From: Zeimonas sp032027205
GTDB taxonomy: Bacteria; Pseudomonadota; Gammaproteobacteria; Burkholderiales; Burkholderiaceae_E
NCBI GenBank assembly: GCA_032027205.1
Contig: JAVSMN010000001.1
Coordinates: 1,364,001-1,428,000 of the forward strand
Direction: 5' to 3'
Length of the DNA: 64,000 nucleotides
In this document: positions 49,106-59,009 of the stretch, piece after piece
Position numbering within the stretch: the stretch's first letter is position 1
Layout of the letters: each line of letters starts with the position of its first letter
Notes under the pieces: generated by a model
What the model was told of the DNA's origin: nothing
The model's input: only the letters and a program-made list of their open reading frames with translations
Database searches by the model: none
Translations under genes and position numbers: made by a program

Positions 49106-50788
49106 TCACCCGATCGCCGAAGCCGACTTCGCCCGCGCCCTCAGCACGTGCTTCTGGATCTTGCCGGTCGACGTCTTCGGCACCGTGCCGAAGCGCACTT
49201 CGCGCGGCACCTTGTAGCGGGCCAGGTGTTCGCGGCAGTGCGCGATCAATTCATCGGCCAGCGCCTTGCTTTCCTCCGGCGTGCCCGGCACGCGCTCGGC
49301 GCGCAGTTCGACGAAGGCGAGCGGCGTCTCGCCCCATCGCTCGTCGGGCTTCGCCACCACCGCGCAGGCGAGCACCGCCGGGTGCTTGTACAGCGCGTCC
49401 TCGACCTCGATCGAGCTGATGTTCTCGCCGCCCGAGATGATGACGTCCTTCGCGCGGTCCTTCAGCTTCACGTAACCGTCGGGGTAGACGACGCCGAGGT
49501 CGCCCGTGTGGAACCAGCCTCCGGCGAAGGCATCGGCCGTGGCCTTCTCGTTTTTCAGGTAGCCCTTCATCACGATGTTGCCGCGAAAGACCACTTCGCC
49601 CATCGTCTCGGCATCGCGCGGCACCGGCTGCATCGTGTTCGGATCGACGACCGTGAGGCCTTCCTGCACCTGGTAGCGCACGCCCTGGCGCGCGTTGCGT
49701 GCGACGCGCCCGGCGAGGTCGAGTTCGTTCCACGCGTCGTGCTTCACGCAGACCGAGGCGGGTCCGTATACCTCGGTGAGACCGTAGACGTGCGTGACTT
49801 CCCAGCCCATGCGCTCCATGCCTTCGATCATCGCGGCCGGCGGTGCCGCGCCGGCCACCATCGCGCGCACCGGCCAGTCGATGCCCTTCTTCCATTCGGC
49901 CGGCGCGTCGATCAGCGTGCCGTGCACGATCGGTGCGCCGCAGTAGTGCGTGACGCGGTGCTCGCGAACGAGGTCGAGGATCGCCTTCGCCTCGACGCGC
50001 CGCAGGCAGACGTTGGTGCCGGCCACCGCCGGAATCGTCCACGGGAAGCACCAGCCGTTGCAGTGGAACATCGGCAGCGTCCACAGGTAGACGGGATGCC
50101 GCGGCAGCGCCCACGCGAGCACGTTGCCGACCGCGTTCAGGTACGCGCCGCGGTGATGCACGACGACGCCCTTCGGATCGCCGGTGGTGCCCGAGGTGTA
50201 GTTCAACCCGATCGCGTCCCATTCGTCGTCGGGAAGGTTCCCGTCGTAAGACGGATCACCGGAGGCAAGCCACGTTTCGTACTCGATGTCGCCGATGCGC
50301 TCGCCCGGTCCGCGATAGACCGGATCGTCGACGCCTACGACGAAGGGCCGAGACTGCCCCGCCGCCGAAAGGATGGCCAGCGCTTCGCTCGCCACCGGCG
50401 CGAATTCGCGGTCGACCATGAGCACCTTCGCCGCCGAGTGCCGCAGCTGAAAGGCGACGGTCGAGGCGTCGAGCCGCGTGTTGATCGTGTTCAGCACCGC
50501 GCCGGTCATCGGCACGCCGAAATGCGCGTCGAGCATCGGCGGCGTGTTCGGAAGCAGCGCCGAGACCGTGTCTCCGCTGCCGATGTCGCGCGTGGCGAGC
50601 ACCGATGCCAACCGGCTCGCCCGATCCTGCATCTGCGCCCATGTGTAGCGCTGCTCGCCGTGAATGGCCGCGCAGCGGTCCGGAAAGACGTCGGCGGCCC
50701 AGCGCACGAGACTGATCGGCGTCAGCGGGGCGTAGTTCGCCGCGTTGCGGTCGAGATCCTGGCGGTACGGATTCGGGCGAGTGGGCAT
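49106..50788 (-). CDS. Acyl-CoA synthetase (AMP-forming)
   Basis: ANL superfamily enzyme of 560 residues. The phosphate loop is YTSGTTGDPKGVVVHHRG, the A5 motif is HVYGLTEVYGPA, the hinge is FHTGDLGVVYPDGYVKLKDRAKDVIISGGENIS and the C-terminal lysine is in VPKTSTGKIQKH. The N-terminus MPTRPNPYRQDLDRNAANYAPLTPISL fits the ATG at 50788. It probably activates medium-chain or aromatic acids, but substrate cannot be assigned. It shares a divergent 170-nt region with the GNAT gene. Confidence 0.92.
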   Translation of the reverse strand: MPTRPNPYRQDLDRNAANYAPLTPISLVRWAADVFPDRCAAIHGEQRYTWAQMQDRASRLASVLATRDIGSGDTVSALLPNTPPMLDAHFGVPMTGAVLNTINTRLDASTVAFQLRHSAAKVLMVDREFAPVASEALAILSAAGQSRPFVVGVDDPVYRGPGERIGDIEYETWLASGDPSYDGNLPDDEWDAIGLNYTSGTTGDPKGVVVHHRGAYLNAVGNVLAWALPRHPVYLWTLPMFHCNGWCFPWTIPAVAGTNVCLRRVEAKAILDLVREHRVTHYCGAPIVHGTLIDAPAEWKKGIDWPVRAMVAGAAPPAAMIEGMERMGWEVTHVYGLTEVYGPASVCVKHDAWNELDLAGRVARNARQGVRYQVQEGLTVVDPNTMQPVPRDAETMGEVVFRGNIVMKGYLKNEKATADAFAGGWFHTGDLGVVYPDGYVKLKDRAKDVIISGGENISSIEVEDALYKHPAVLACAVVAKPDERWGETPLAFVELRAERVPGTPEESKALADELIAHCREHLARYKVPREVRFGTVPKTSTGKIQKHVLRARAKSASAIG

Positions 50789-50896
50789 CGTCGCAACCTG
50801 TCGTCGAAGTTCGCGTCGGCCGGGCCGTTGCCCGGGACGTGACGATTGTAGGCACTGACCGCGCAAACCGGCGCCGTACCGCTGTGTCGGGTTGTC

Positions 50897-50913
50897 ATGT
50901 TGCATTGCAACAT
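50897..50913. promoter_or_regulatory. Perfect 17-bp palindrome in the acyl-CoA synthetase/GNAT divergent region
   Basis: ATGTTGCA-T-TGCAACAT is an exact inverted repeat of two 8-bp arms with one central base. It ends 7 nt before a good -10 element, TATATT (50921-50926), of the plus-strand GNAT gene. This is the usual place for a repressor operator. It lies 109 nt from the start of the divergent acyl-CoA synthetase gene. The binding protein is unknown. Confidence 0.65.
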
Positions 50914-50958
50914 CGTCCGGTATATTGGGCTGCCGAAGTCGCCATGCAGGAGGTACGC

Positions 50959-51546
50959 ATGCTCAACTCGACAGTGCTCGGCGCAGCCACGTCAGGCGTC
51001 GTCGTCTATCCGCTGTCCCCCGACTCGCGGCCGCAGGTTCTCGAGCACCTGTTGCGGCTGTCGTCCGAGGATCGACGGCTGCGTTTCGGCGTGTCGGTTT
51101 CCGACGAGACGATCGCCGGATACGTGGAGAAGCTCGATTTCTCGCACGATGCAGTGTTCGGCGTTCGCGACGACCTGCGCGCGCTGGTCGGCTTCACCCA
51201 CGTCGCGAAACTCGACGACGCGGTGGAGCTGGGGCTCTCGGTCGACGCGCCGCACCGCGGTCGGGGAATCGCACAGGCCATGTTCCGCCGCGCGCTGCTG
51301 CACGCCCGCAACCGCGGCGTCCGCCAGTTGTTCATGCATTGCCTGGCGGAAAACGCGGCGATGATGCACATCTCGCGAGAGGCAGGCATGTGCATCGTCA
51401 TCGACGGCTCGGACCGCGACGCGTCGTTGTCGCTGCCGCCGGCTACCGCGCTGTCGGTGGGCACGGAGTACTACGAAGGGCAACTCGTCCTGCTCGACTG
51501 GGCGCTTCGCGCCGCCGTTCCGCGCTCGCCGGAAGCAACGGAATGA
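50959..51546 (+). CDS. GNAT family N-acetyltransferase
   Basis: A predicted acetyltransferase of 195 residues. The acetyl-CoA-binding motif A is ELGLSVDAPHRGRGIAQAMFRRALLHARNRGVRQLFMHCLAENAAMM. Motif B is ISREAGM. The ATG at 50959 has a CAGGAGG ribosome site, and a perfect palindrome and a TATATT -10 lie just upstream. Acceptor unknown. A 122-nt spacer separates it from the next gene. Confidence 0.85.
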   Translation: MLNSTVLGAATSGVVVYPLSPDSRPQVLEHLLRLSSEDRRLRFGVSVSDETIAGYVEKLDFSHDAVFGVRDDLRALVGFTHVAKLDDAVELGLSVDAPHRGRGIAQAMFRRALLHARNRGVRQLFMHCLAENAAMMHISREAGMCIVIDGSDRDASLSLPPATALSVGTEYYEGQLVLLDWALRAAVPRSPEATE

Positions 51547-51668
51547 CGCGCGCCGACGAGCCGGTGCCCGATGTGATCGATCTTCGGCGCCGAAGTACAC
51601 TCGGCGCGAATCGCTGCGCTCGCGATGCTTCGGCCGCGTCGCCCGCGGCCTGGTGACCGGGAACCCGC

Positions 51669-52052
51669 ATGAACACCGGAAAGGTCGTCTTCGGCTTCTT
51701 CATCCTATTGGCTGCGACGCTGAACTTCGGCTTCGTCTACGGCGACATCGACGTCGCTGCGCACCATGAGGTCAGCGAGCTGTTCGCCGCCATCGTCGTG
51801 AACGTCATCGCGACGATCCTGAAGCTGGGCGATCGCACGCAGCTCGGCGCGATCCATCTCGCGTCGAGCCTGGTCGCCGTCGTGCAGTTGCTGGTGGCCG
51901 CCGTCGTCTGGACCTGGGGCACGCACATGCAGGCGGGCCACGCCGAAGCGGAGATCGTCGCCAGCGTCGTCTCGCTCGCCGCCGGCGCACTGCTCGCCAA
52001 CATCGTGTCGGTGGTGCTGCTGGTCACCGAGACCCTGACCTTCCGGCGCTGA
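51669..52052 (+). CDS. Small integral membrane protein (DUF6394-like)
   Basis: A 127-residue protein with four hydrophobic segments, near residues 5-24, 36-52, 60-84 and 92-120. It contains FVYGDIDVAAHHEVSELFAAIVVNVIATILKLGDRTQLGAIHLASSLVA. It resembles proteins annotated DUF6394 that often precede a potassium channel gene. Here the TrkA-type channel gene follows after 21 nt, so a shared role in potassium transport is plausible but not shown. Confidence 0.72.
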   Translation: MNTGKVVFGFFILLAATLNFGFVYGDIDVAAHHEVSELFAAIVVNVIATILKLGDRTQLGAIHLASSLVAVVQLLVAAVVWTWGTHMQAGHAEAEIVASVVSLAAGALLANIVSVVLLVTETLTFRR

Positions 52053-52073
52053 CTGCGCGGCGCCCGAAAGCGG

Positions 52074-53948
52074 ATGAGCGAAGGCGATCGCGGCGCCGAC
52101 GCAGCGCCGACGTCCGACAGCGCGACGCCGCGCACGTCTTCGCCGCAGACCGCGGCTGCGCCGCACGCCCCGTCCACGTTGCCGGCCACGTCCGCGCTAC
52201 CAGCCACGTCCCTGCTGACCCACGCGAGCGTGCTGCACCTGCTGCTGCGCCGACTGCGTCTTCCGTTGCTGCTCGTCACCGCCGTGTTCGCCGTCTCGGT
52301 GGCCGGATTCACGCTCGTCCCCGGCGTGGACGTCGCTGGGCGGCCGAGCGCTCCGCTGAGCTTCTTTCACGCGTTCTACTTCGTCACCTACACGGCGACG
52401 ACGATCGGTTTCGGCGAAGTGCCGGTCGTGTTCTCCGATGCGCAGCGCATGTGGGCGACCGTCGTCATCTATCTGTCGGTCGTCACCTGGACCTACACGC
52501 TGCTCACGCTGCTCGCCGCGGTGCAGGACGGCTCGTTCCTGCGCGCGATCGCTGCGATCCGCTTCGAGCGCCGCGTGCGCCGCATCGCCGAGCCCTTCCT
52601 GCTCGTGCTCGGCTGCGGCGACACCGGCCTGCGCCTGACGCGCATCTTCGATCGCCTGGGCATGCGCTTCGTCGCCGTCGAGATCGACGCGGCGCGACTG
52701 CAGGCGCTCGAGCTCGAGGACTTCCGCAACGACGTCGTCGCGATCCACGACGACGCCAGCCGCCCGCAGGCGCTGGTGCGCGCGGGCCTGCGCCACCCGA
52801 ACTGCCGCGCAGTGCTCGCGCTGACCAACGACGATGCGGCGAACGTCGCCGCAGTGATCACCGCGTCGCTGCTGAACCCGCGCGCGACGATGATCGCCCG
52901 CTCGCACACCGCCGAGACGACGACGCTGATGCAGGCCTCCGGCAAGCCGCGCATCGTCGACCCGTTCGTGGCGTTCGCCGAGCAGCTGGCGATGGCGCTG
53001 CGCGCGCCGGGCTGCTATCGGCTGTTCGACTGGCTGACTGCGCTGCGCGGCACGCTGCTGCCCGACGAGCTGGCGCCGCCCGCCGGCCCGTGGATCGTCT
53101 GCGGCTATGGCCGCTTCGGCCGCGCAGTCGCGCATCGCCTTCACGAGGGCGGCTGCGAGGTACGCGTGATCGAACCGGGGCCGGTCGGCGATGACAAGAC
53201 TGGCATCGAGGTGATCGCCGGCGACGGTACGCGACGCGAGACGCTCGAGCGGGCCGGCATCGGCGGCGCGCGCGCGATCGTCGTCGGCACGGCGAGCGAT
53301 CTGCGCAACCTCGCCATCGCGCGCCTGGCGCAATCGATCGACCGGTCGCTGTTCGTCGTGCTGCGTCAGAACGAAGCCGAGAATGCGCTGCTCTTCGAGC
53401 ACTTCCGCGCCGACCTCGTCATGCGTCCGAGCGAGATCATCGCCGACGAATGCGTTGCGCTGCTCACGTCGCCGCTGCTGCTGCGCTTCCTCAGCCACGT
53501 GCGGCGGCAGACCGACGCGTGGGCCGACCAGGTGATCCATCGACTGCGCGACGCCAGCGGCAAGGAATCGCCCGCCACCTGGGAAGTGCGCATCGACCGT
53601 GAGAACGCGCCGGCGATCTGCGCACGCGGCATCGGTGACGGCCGCGGTCGCGAAAGCGCGCCGGCCCCTTCCGCGCTGCGGCTCGGCGACCTGCTTCGAG
53701 CGCCGCACGACCGCAGCTCGCGAATCGCCGCCACCGCGCTGCTCGCACTGCGCGCCGGCCGCGAAACCCTGCTGCCCACCGACGACTGGAAGCTCGCCGA
53801 AGGCGACGAGCTGCTGTTCGCCGGCACCGAAGCGGCGCGCCGCTACGTGGAGATCGGGTTGAACGACCCCGGCGTGCTCGACTACCTCGTCACCGGCCGT
53901 GAACCGGGACGGCAATGGCCGTGGCGGCGAGGGCGCGGCGCCTCTTGA
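52074..53948 (+). CDS. Potassium channel with two TrkA-N (RCK) domains
   Basis: A 624-residue ion channel. After a Ser/Pro/Thr-rich N-terminus, two membrane helices (about 62-84 and 124-150) flank a pore loop with the selectivity filter TTIGFGE (residues 109-115). The first RCK domain begins LLVLGCGDTGLRLTRIFDRLG and the second WIVCGYGRFGRAVAHRL. A TrkA-C-like segment ends the protein. GFG in place of GYG occurs in some prokaryotic channels. It ends 3 nt from the convergent metC-like gene. Confidence 0.88.
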   Translation: MSEGDRGADAAPTSDSATPRTSSPQTAAAPHAPSTLPATSALPATSLLTHASVLHLLLRRLRLPLLLVTAVFAVSVAGFTLVPGVDVAGRPSAPLSFFHAFYFVTYTATTIGFGEVPVVFSDAQRMWATVVIYLSVVTWTYTLLTLLAAVQDGSFLRAIAAIRFERRVRRIAEPFLLVLGCGDTGLRLTRIFDRLGMRFVAVEIDAARLQALELEDFRNDVVAIHDDASRPQALVRAGLRHPNCRAVLALTNDDAANVAAVITASLLNPRATMIARSHTAETTTLMQASGKPRIVDPFVAFAEQLAMALRAPGCYRLFDWLTALRGTLLPDELAPPAGPWIVCGYGRFGRAVAHRLHEGGCEVRVIEPGPVGDDKTGIEVIAGDGTRRETLERAGIGGARAIVVGTASDLRNLAIARLAQSIDRSLFVVLRQNEAENALLFEHFRADLVMRPSEIIADECVALLTSPLLLRFLSHVRRQTDAWADQVIHRLRDASGKESPATWEVRIDRENAPAICARGIGDGRGRESAPAPSALRLGDLLRAPHDRSSRIAATALLALRAGRETLLPTDDWKLAEGDELLFAGTEAARRYVEIGLNDPGVLDYLVTGREPGRQWPWRRGRGAS

Positions 53949-53951
53949 GCG

Positions 53952-55229
53952 TCAGGCGCCGAGCGCGCGGTGCATCGCGGCGAAACCCTCGACCAGGTCG
54001 TCGATCAGGTCTGCCGGATCTTCGAGACCCACGTGCAGACGCACCAGCGGCCCGCCCGTCCACGGCTTCGCGCTTCGCATCCGATCGATGCGCGCCGGCA
54101 TGACGAGACTCTCGAAGCCGCCCCACGAGTAGCCGATCGCAAAATGACGGCGCCGCTCGCAGAACGCGGCGATCGCTTCCCGCTCGCGATCGCCCGCGCG
54201 CCCGGAATCGACGCTCGCGGGAGCGGCGTCGCCCTCGTGCGTGAAGAGCGACCGCTCGAGCTCGAACGCGAAGAGCCCGCTGGCGCCGGAGAAATCGCGC
54301 CGCCATAGCGCGTGCTGCGGATGCGTCGGCAATGCCGGATGCAGCACGCTGGCGACCTCCTCACGCGCTTCGAGCCAACGCGCGACTTCGAGCGCATGGG
54401 CCTCGTGGCGCCGCATGCGCGCATCGATGCTGCGCAGGCCGCGCAGCACGAGCCATGCATCGTCGCCGCTCGCGCATTGCCCGAGCTGGCGCACCGCGCC
54501 CCACAACTTCGGCCACAGCGCCTCGCGCACGACGACGGCGCCCATCAGCACGTCCGAGTGACCGCCCCAATACTTCGTCAGCGCGAGCACCGACGCATCG
54601 ACGCCCCAGTCGAAGGGCCGAGCGAAGACCGGCGACGCCCAGGTGTTGTCGATCATCGTCGCAATCCCGCGCTTGCGCGCGATCGCGCAGATCGCGGGCA
54701 CGTCCTGCACCTCGAAGGTGTAGCTGCCCGGACTCTCGAGCCAGATCAGTTTCGTTTCGGGTCGCAGCAGCGCCTCGATGCCGGCGCCGATCGTCGGGTC
54801 GTAGTAGGTCGTCTGCACGCCCAGTCGCGCCAGCATTCCGTCGGCGAACACGCGCGTCGGTCCGTAGGACGAGTCGGTGACCAGCAGGTGATCGCCCGGC
54901 TCGAGCATCGCGAGCAGCGCCGTCGTGATCGCGGCCAGGCCCGACGGCATCAGGCTTGCGCGCACGGCGTGTCCGGCGCCCTCGACCTCGCACAGCGCGT
55001 CCATCAACGCCATCGTCGTCGGCGTGCCGACGGTGCCATAGGTGGTCGCGCGCCGGCGGCCGATGGCGACCGCCGCGCCGGCCGCCTCGGTGGCGGCGAG
55101 CGAATCGAACAGCACGGTCGAGGCGCGGTGCACGCCGACGCTGGCGGCGACGAACGAGGCGTCGCCGTCGCGGCCCGCCTCGGCCAGGCGGGTGGCACCC
55201 CTTCGTTCAGACCCTGGGTCTCTTGACAT
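53952..55229 (-). CDS. metC: Cystathionine beta-lyase
   Basis: A Cys/Met-metabolism PLP enzyme of 425 residues. The PLP lysine is in LALTKYWGGHSDVLMG. Motifs include YGTVGTPTTMALMDALCEVEGAGHAV, MPSGLAAITTALLA and IDNTWASPVFARPFDWG. The YSWGGFESL segment is typical of cystathionine beta-lyases. It splits cystathionine to homocysteine, pyruvate and ammonia for methionine synthesis. It follows the indolepyruvate oxidoreductase after 41 nt on the same strand. Confidence 0.9.
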   Translation of the reverse strand: MSRDPGSERRGATRLAEAGRDGDASFVAASVGVHRASTVLFDSLAATEAAGAAVAIGRRRATTYGTVGTPTTMALMDALCEVEGAGHAVRASLMPSGLAAITTALLAMLEPGDHLLVTDSSYGPTRVFADGMLARLGVQTTYYDPTIGAGIEALLRPETKLIWLESPGSYTFEVQDVPAICAIARKRGIATMIDNTWASPVFARPFDWGVDASVLALTKYWGGHSDVLMGAVVVREALWPKLWGAVRQLGQCASGDDAWLVLRGLRSIDARMRRHEAHALEVARWLEAREEVASVLHPALPTHPQHALWRRDFSGASGLFAFELERSLFTHEGDAAPASVDSGRAGDREREAIAAFCERRRHFAIGYSWGGFESLVMPARIDRMRSAKPWTGGPLVRLHVGLEDPADLIDDLVEGFAAMHRALGA

Positions 55230-55270
55230 GGTGGCGACGGGAAACGGTGTCGCCCCATTTTAGGAGCGTG

Positions 55271-58200
55271 TCAGCGCGTTCGCTGTACAGCCACCGCCAC
55301 AGGCGAAACCGGCGGCGCTGCCGCCTGCTCGACCGCACGCCGCACGACGGGCGAGACCGGCGCGTCGAAGCCCATACCACGAGCGAGCGCCCACTCCCGT
55401 CGTTTCGCCTGCACCAGATTGCGCATCTTCACGTGCCCGTAACCGCGGATCGCGTCGGGCGTCGCGGCCAGCGCGCAGGCGCCGGCGAGCGCTGCCGGTT
55501 CGAGGCGGGCCAGCAGCTGCTCGACCAACGCTTCGTAGTCGCCGGGCAGCGCGCGCTCGACGCGGCGCTCGAGCGTGTAGCCAAAGACGTCGAAGGGCGT
55601 GCCGCGAAGGCTGCGCAGCGAAGCGAGCGCGCGGAAGGCGGGGAACACCCACGGGCCGAAGCGCATCTTGCGCGGCAGGCCGTCGGGGCCACGCCGCGCG
55701 AGAAGCGGTGGCGCGAGTTGCACGCTCAGCGAGTACTCACCTTCGAACTGTTCCTCGAGTGAACGCCGGAATCCGTCGGAGGCATACAGCCGCGCGACCT
55801 CGTACTCGTCCTTGTAAGCCAGCAGCTTCGCAAAATTGCGGGCGACGAGCTCGGTGAGCTCGAGCTTCTCGCCGGCACCGCGCAGCGGCCGCTCGGCTGC
55901 CTCGACTCGCTCGACAAGGCGGCGAAAACGCACCGCATAGCGCTCGTTCTGATAGTCGCGCAGGCGCGCATCGAGCCGGGCAACCAGCTCGGCCAGCGAC
56001 TCCTCGACGGCCGTCTTCGGCGCCTGGCTCGCCGCGAGCAAGGCCTCGAGCGCGGCTGCATCGTGCGCCGCCGCCCGCCCCAGGCGGAACGCCAGCCGGT
56101 TGGCCTCGATCGCCACGCCGTTCAACTCGATCGCCCGCTCGATCGCGGCGCTCGACACCGGCACCAGCCCGCTTTGCCACGCGTAACCGAGCAGCACGAT
56201 GTTCGCGCCCATCGTGTCGCCCAGCGCGCGTCGCGACAGCATCTGCGCATCGAACACCGCGACGTGGTCGTCGCCGGCCGCAGCAGCAAGCTTCGCGAGC
56301 AGTGCGTCCACAGGAACCTTCGCATCCGGCCGCGTGACCTGCATCGCCATCGGCAGCACGTGCCGGTTGACCACGATGCGCGTGCGCCCGTGACTCACCG
56401 ACTGCAGCGCATCGTCGCCGGCGGCGACCACCGGATCGCAGGCGAGCACCGCATCGGCCTGCTGCGTGTCGATGCGCACCTGGTTCAACGCATCGGCATC
56501 CATCGCCAGTCGCACGTGCGACAGCACGCTGCCGCCCTTCTGCGCGAAACCCATGAAGTCGAGCACCGACGCGTGCCGTCCTTCGAGGTGCGCGGCCATC
56601 GCGATGACTGCGCCGACGGTGACCACGCCGGTTCCGCCGACGCCGGTGACGAGAAGATCGCAGGGCCCGCGCCAGTCGCGTGGGGCTGCGTCGGGCAGGC
56701 ACGCGACGAGCGCATCGAAGCGCGCACGATCGAGCGCTGACGAGCGCCGCCGCGGCTGGCCGCCTTCCACCGAGACGAAGCTCGGGCAGAAGCCGTCGGC
56801 GCAGCGGTAATCCTTGTTGCAGCTGTTCTGGTCGATCTGCCGCTTGCGTCCGTCGGGCGTGTCGACGGGAACTACCGACAGGCAGTTCGACTTCTCGTTG
56901 CAGTCGCCGCAACCTTCGCAGACCGCCTCGTTGATGAACAGGCGTCGCGGCGGATCGGGGTACTCGTTGCGCTTTCTGCGACGCCGCTTCTCGGCCGCGC
57001 AGGCCTGGTCGTAGACGAGCGCGGTCACGCCGGGCGTGTCGCGCAACTCGCGCTGCACGAGGTCGAGCTCGAGCCGATGGTGGAAAGTAGTGCCGGCGGG
57101 AAAGGCCGCCGCGTTGCGCCGATGCGGCTCCGGATCGTCGGAGACGAGCGCGATGCGCTCGACGCCTTCGGCGCGCACCTGGCGCGCGATCGACGCCGCG
57201 TTCACCGTGCCGTCCGGGTGTTGCCCGCCGGTCATCGCAACCGCGTCGTTGTGCAGGATCTTGTAGGTGACGTTGGCGCCGGCGGCGATCGCCTGCCGGA
57301 TCGCCAGCGACCCCGAATGGAAATACGTGCCGTCGCCGAGGTTCTGGAACACGTGCGGCGTGTTCGTGAAGGCACCGTGCGCGACCCAGTTGGCGCCCTC
57401 GCCGCCCATCTGCAGCAGCCCGCTGGTGGAACGGTCCATCCACATCGCCATGCCGTGGCAGCCGATGCCCGACTGCGCGCGCGAGCCCTCGGGCACGCGC
57501 GTGGACGTGTTGTGCGGACAGCCCGAGCAGAAGAACGGAATGCGCCGGACGGAATCGGCCGCGTTCGAGGGTAGCGGCGGGCGCACGAACTCGTCGATGC
57601 GCACACGCCGATCGAGCGACGGCGCGTGCCGCGCGAGCCAGGCGGCGAGCACCGGCAGTACGCGCGACGGGCGCAGCTCGCCGACCTCGGACAGCAGCGG
57701 CGCCCCGCTCGCGTCGCGCTTGCCGAGGATCACCGGCCGTGACGGCGCGTTGTACAGCAGCGCCTGCAACTGCTGCTCCACCACCGGGCCCTTCTCCTCG
57801 ACGACGAGGACTTCTTCGAGCCCGCGCGCGAACGCGAGTGCGCGCGTGGGCTCGATCGGATAGGCCAGGCCGATCTTGTAGACGCGCACGCCGGCGCGCG
57901 CCAGGTCGTCGAGCGTCAACTCGATGCGTCGCAGGGCCTCGAGCAGGTCGCGATGCGCCTTGCCGCAGGTGACGATGCCGACGCGCGCGCGCAGCGGGTC
58001 GGCGACGATGCGATCGATCGAGCGAATGCGCGCGAAGGCGCGCACGGCCTCGAGCCGCATCGCCATTCGCGCCTCGATCGACGGGCTGGGGATGTCGTCG
58101 GGGCGCAGGTGCAGGCTGCCGAGCGACCGGTCGCCGACGAAGAAATCTTCCGGCACCGGCTCGGCCACGCCGTCGACGATCGCGTCGAGGTTTACGCTCG

Positions 58201-58861
58201 CCGCGCTCTCGACGACTTCGGAGATCGCCTTCATGCCGACCCAGGCGCCCGAAGCGCGCGACAGCGCCCAGCCGTACAACCCGAACTCGATCAGCTCGGC
58301 GACACTCGCCGGACTGAGCACCGGCATGCGCCACGACATCATCGCGAAGTCGCTCTGGTGCGAGAACGCCGACGACACGCAGCCATGATCGTCGCCGGCG
58401 ACGACCAGCACGCCGCCGTGCGGCGACGAACCACGCGCGTTGCCGTGCTTCAGCGCGTCGCCGGCGCGATCGACGCCGGGACCCTTGCCGTACCACAGGC
58501 CGAAGACCGCCTGCACGGTGCGATCCGGATCGCTCTCGACCTCCTGCGAGCCGAGCACCGCCGTAGCGGCCAGTTCTTCGTTGACCGCCGCCAGGAAGCG
58601 GATGCGCGCCTCGCCGAGTCGTTCGCCGTACTTCCACAGCTGCTGGTCGTAGGCGCCCAGCGGCGAGCCGCGATAGCCGCTGACGAAGCCAGCGGTGTCG
58701 ACGCCGCGCTCGGCGTCGAGCGCGCGCTGCATCAGCGGCAGGCGAACGAGCGCCTGCGTGCCGGTGACGAAGACGCGACCGGCGCTCGCACAGACTGCGT
58801 CGGAGAGGCGATAACCGGTGAGCGCGGAGCGCACCGCGACAGGCAGATCGGGCGCGTTCAT
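55271..58861 (-). CDS. iorAB: Indolepyruvate ferredoxin oxidoreductase, fused alpha/beta subunits
   Basis: Oxidatively decarboxylates arylpyruvates with thiamine diphosphate, CoA and ferredoxin. It is 1196 residues, a single-chain form of archaeal IorA plus IorB. The N-terminal pyrimidine domain starts GYRLSDAVCASAGRVFVTGTQALVRLPLMQRALD. The TPP-binding region includes GIGCHGMAMWMD. The Fe-S domain has VCEGCGDCNEKSNCLS and NSCNKDYRCADGFCPSF. The gamma domain has LLVTGVGGTGVVTVGAVIAMAAHLEG. A C-terminal DUF6537-like region follows. The divergent Lrp gene (148 nt) is the likely regulator. Confidence 0.93.
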   Translation of the reverse strand: MNAPDLPVAVRSALTGYRLSDAVCASAGRVFVTGTQALVRLPLMQRALDAERGVDTAGFVSGYRGSPLGAYDQQLWKYGERLGEARIRFLAAVNEELAATAVLGSQEVESDPDRTVQAVFGLWYGKGPGVDRAGDALKHGNARGSSPHGGVLVVAGDDHGCVSSAFSHQSDFAMMSWRMPVLSPASVAELIEFGLYGWALSRASGAWVGMKAISEVVESAASVNLDAIVDGVAEPVPEDFFVGDRSLGSLHLRPDDIPSPSIEARMAMRLEAVRAFARIRSIDRIVADPLRARVGIVTCGKAHRDLLEALRRIELTLDDLARAGVRVYKIGLAYPIEPTRALAFARGLEEVLVVEEKGPVVEQQLQALLYNAPSRPVILGKRDASGAPLLSEVGELRPSRVLPVLAAWLARHAPSLDRRVRIDEFVRPPLPSNAADSVRRIPFFCSGCPHNTSTRVPEGSRAQSGIGCHGMAMWMDRSTSGLLQMGGEGANWVAHGAFTNTPHVFQNLGDGTYFHSGSLAIRQAIAAGANVTYKILHNDAVAMTGGQHPDGTVNAASIARQVRAEGVERIALVSDDPEPHRRNAAAFPAGTTFHHRLELDLVQRELRDTPGVTALVYDQACAAEKRRRRKRNEYPDPPRRLFINEAVCEGCGDCNEKSNCLSVVPVDTPDGRKRQIDQNSCNKDYRCADGFCPSFVSVEGGQPRRRSSALDRARFDALVACLPDAAPRDWRGPCDLLVTGVGGTGVVTVGAVIAMAAHLEGRHASVLDFMGFAQKGGSVLSHVRLAMDADALNQVRIDTQQADAVLACDPVVAAGDDALQSVSHGRTRIVVNRHVLPMAMQVTRPDAKVPVDALLAKLAAAAGDDHVAVFDAQMLSRRALGDTMGANIVLLGYAWQSGLVPVSSAAIERAIELNGVAIEANRLAFRLGRAAAHDAAALEALLAASQAPKTAVEESLAELVARLDARLRDYQNERYAVRFRRLVERVEAAERPLRGAGEKLELTELVARNFAKLLAYKDEYEVARLYASDGFRRSLEEQFEGEYSLSVQLAPPLLARRGPDGLPRKMRFGPWVFPAFRALASLRSLRGTPFDVFGYTLERRVERALPGDYEALVEQLLARLEPAALAGACALAATPDAIRGYGHVKMRNLVQAKRREWALARGMGFDAPVSPVVRRAVEQAAAPPVSPVAVAVQRTR

Positions 58862-59009
58862 GGACGGATCGGGCCGGAAGGCCGCACGAGAGAGTCGATC
58901 CGTGCAATGCTATGCGTTATTCCGCGCACGTTTCACGCGTATGACGGGACAAATCCGGCAGCGTGCGCATGAATCGTGCATCGACTGTTCCTTCGGAGAC
59001 CTGCGAACG

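Noticed and set aside
55737..58907. A second long minus-strand frame (about 1056 codons) over iorAB
   Set aside because: Arg-rich composition and no recognisable domains; the iorAB frame has all expected motifs.
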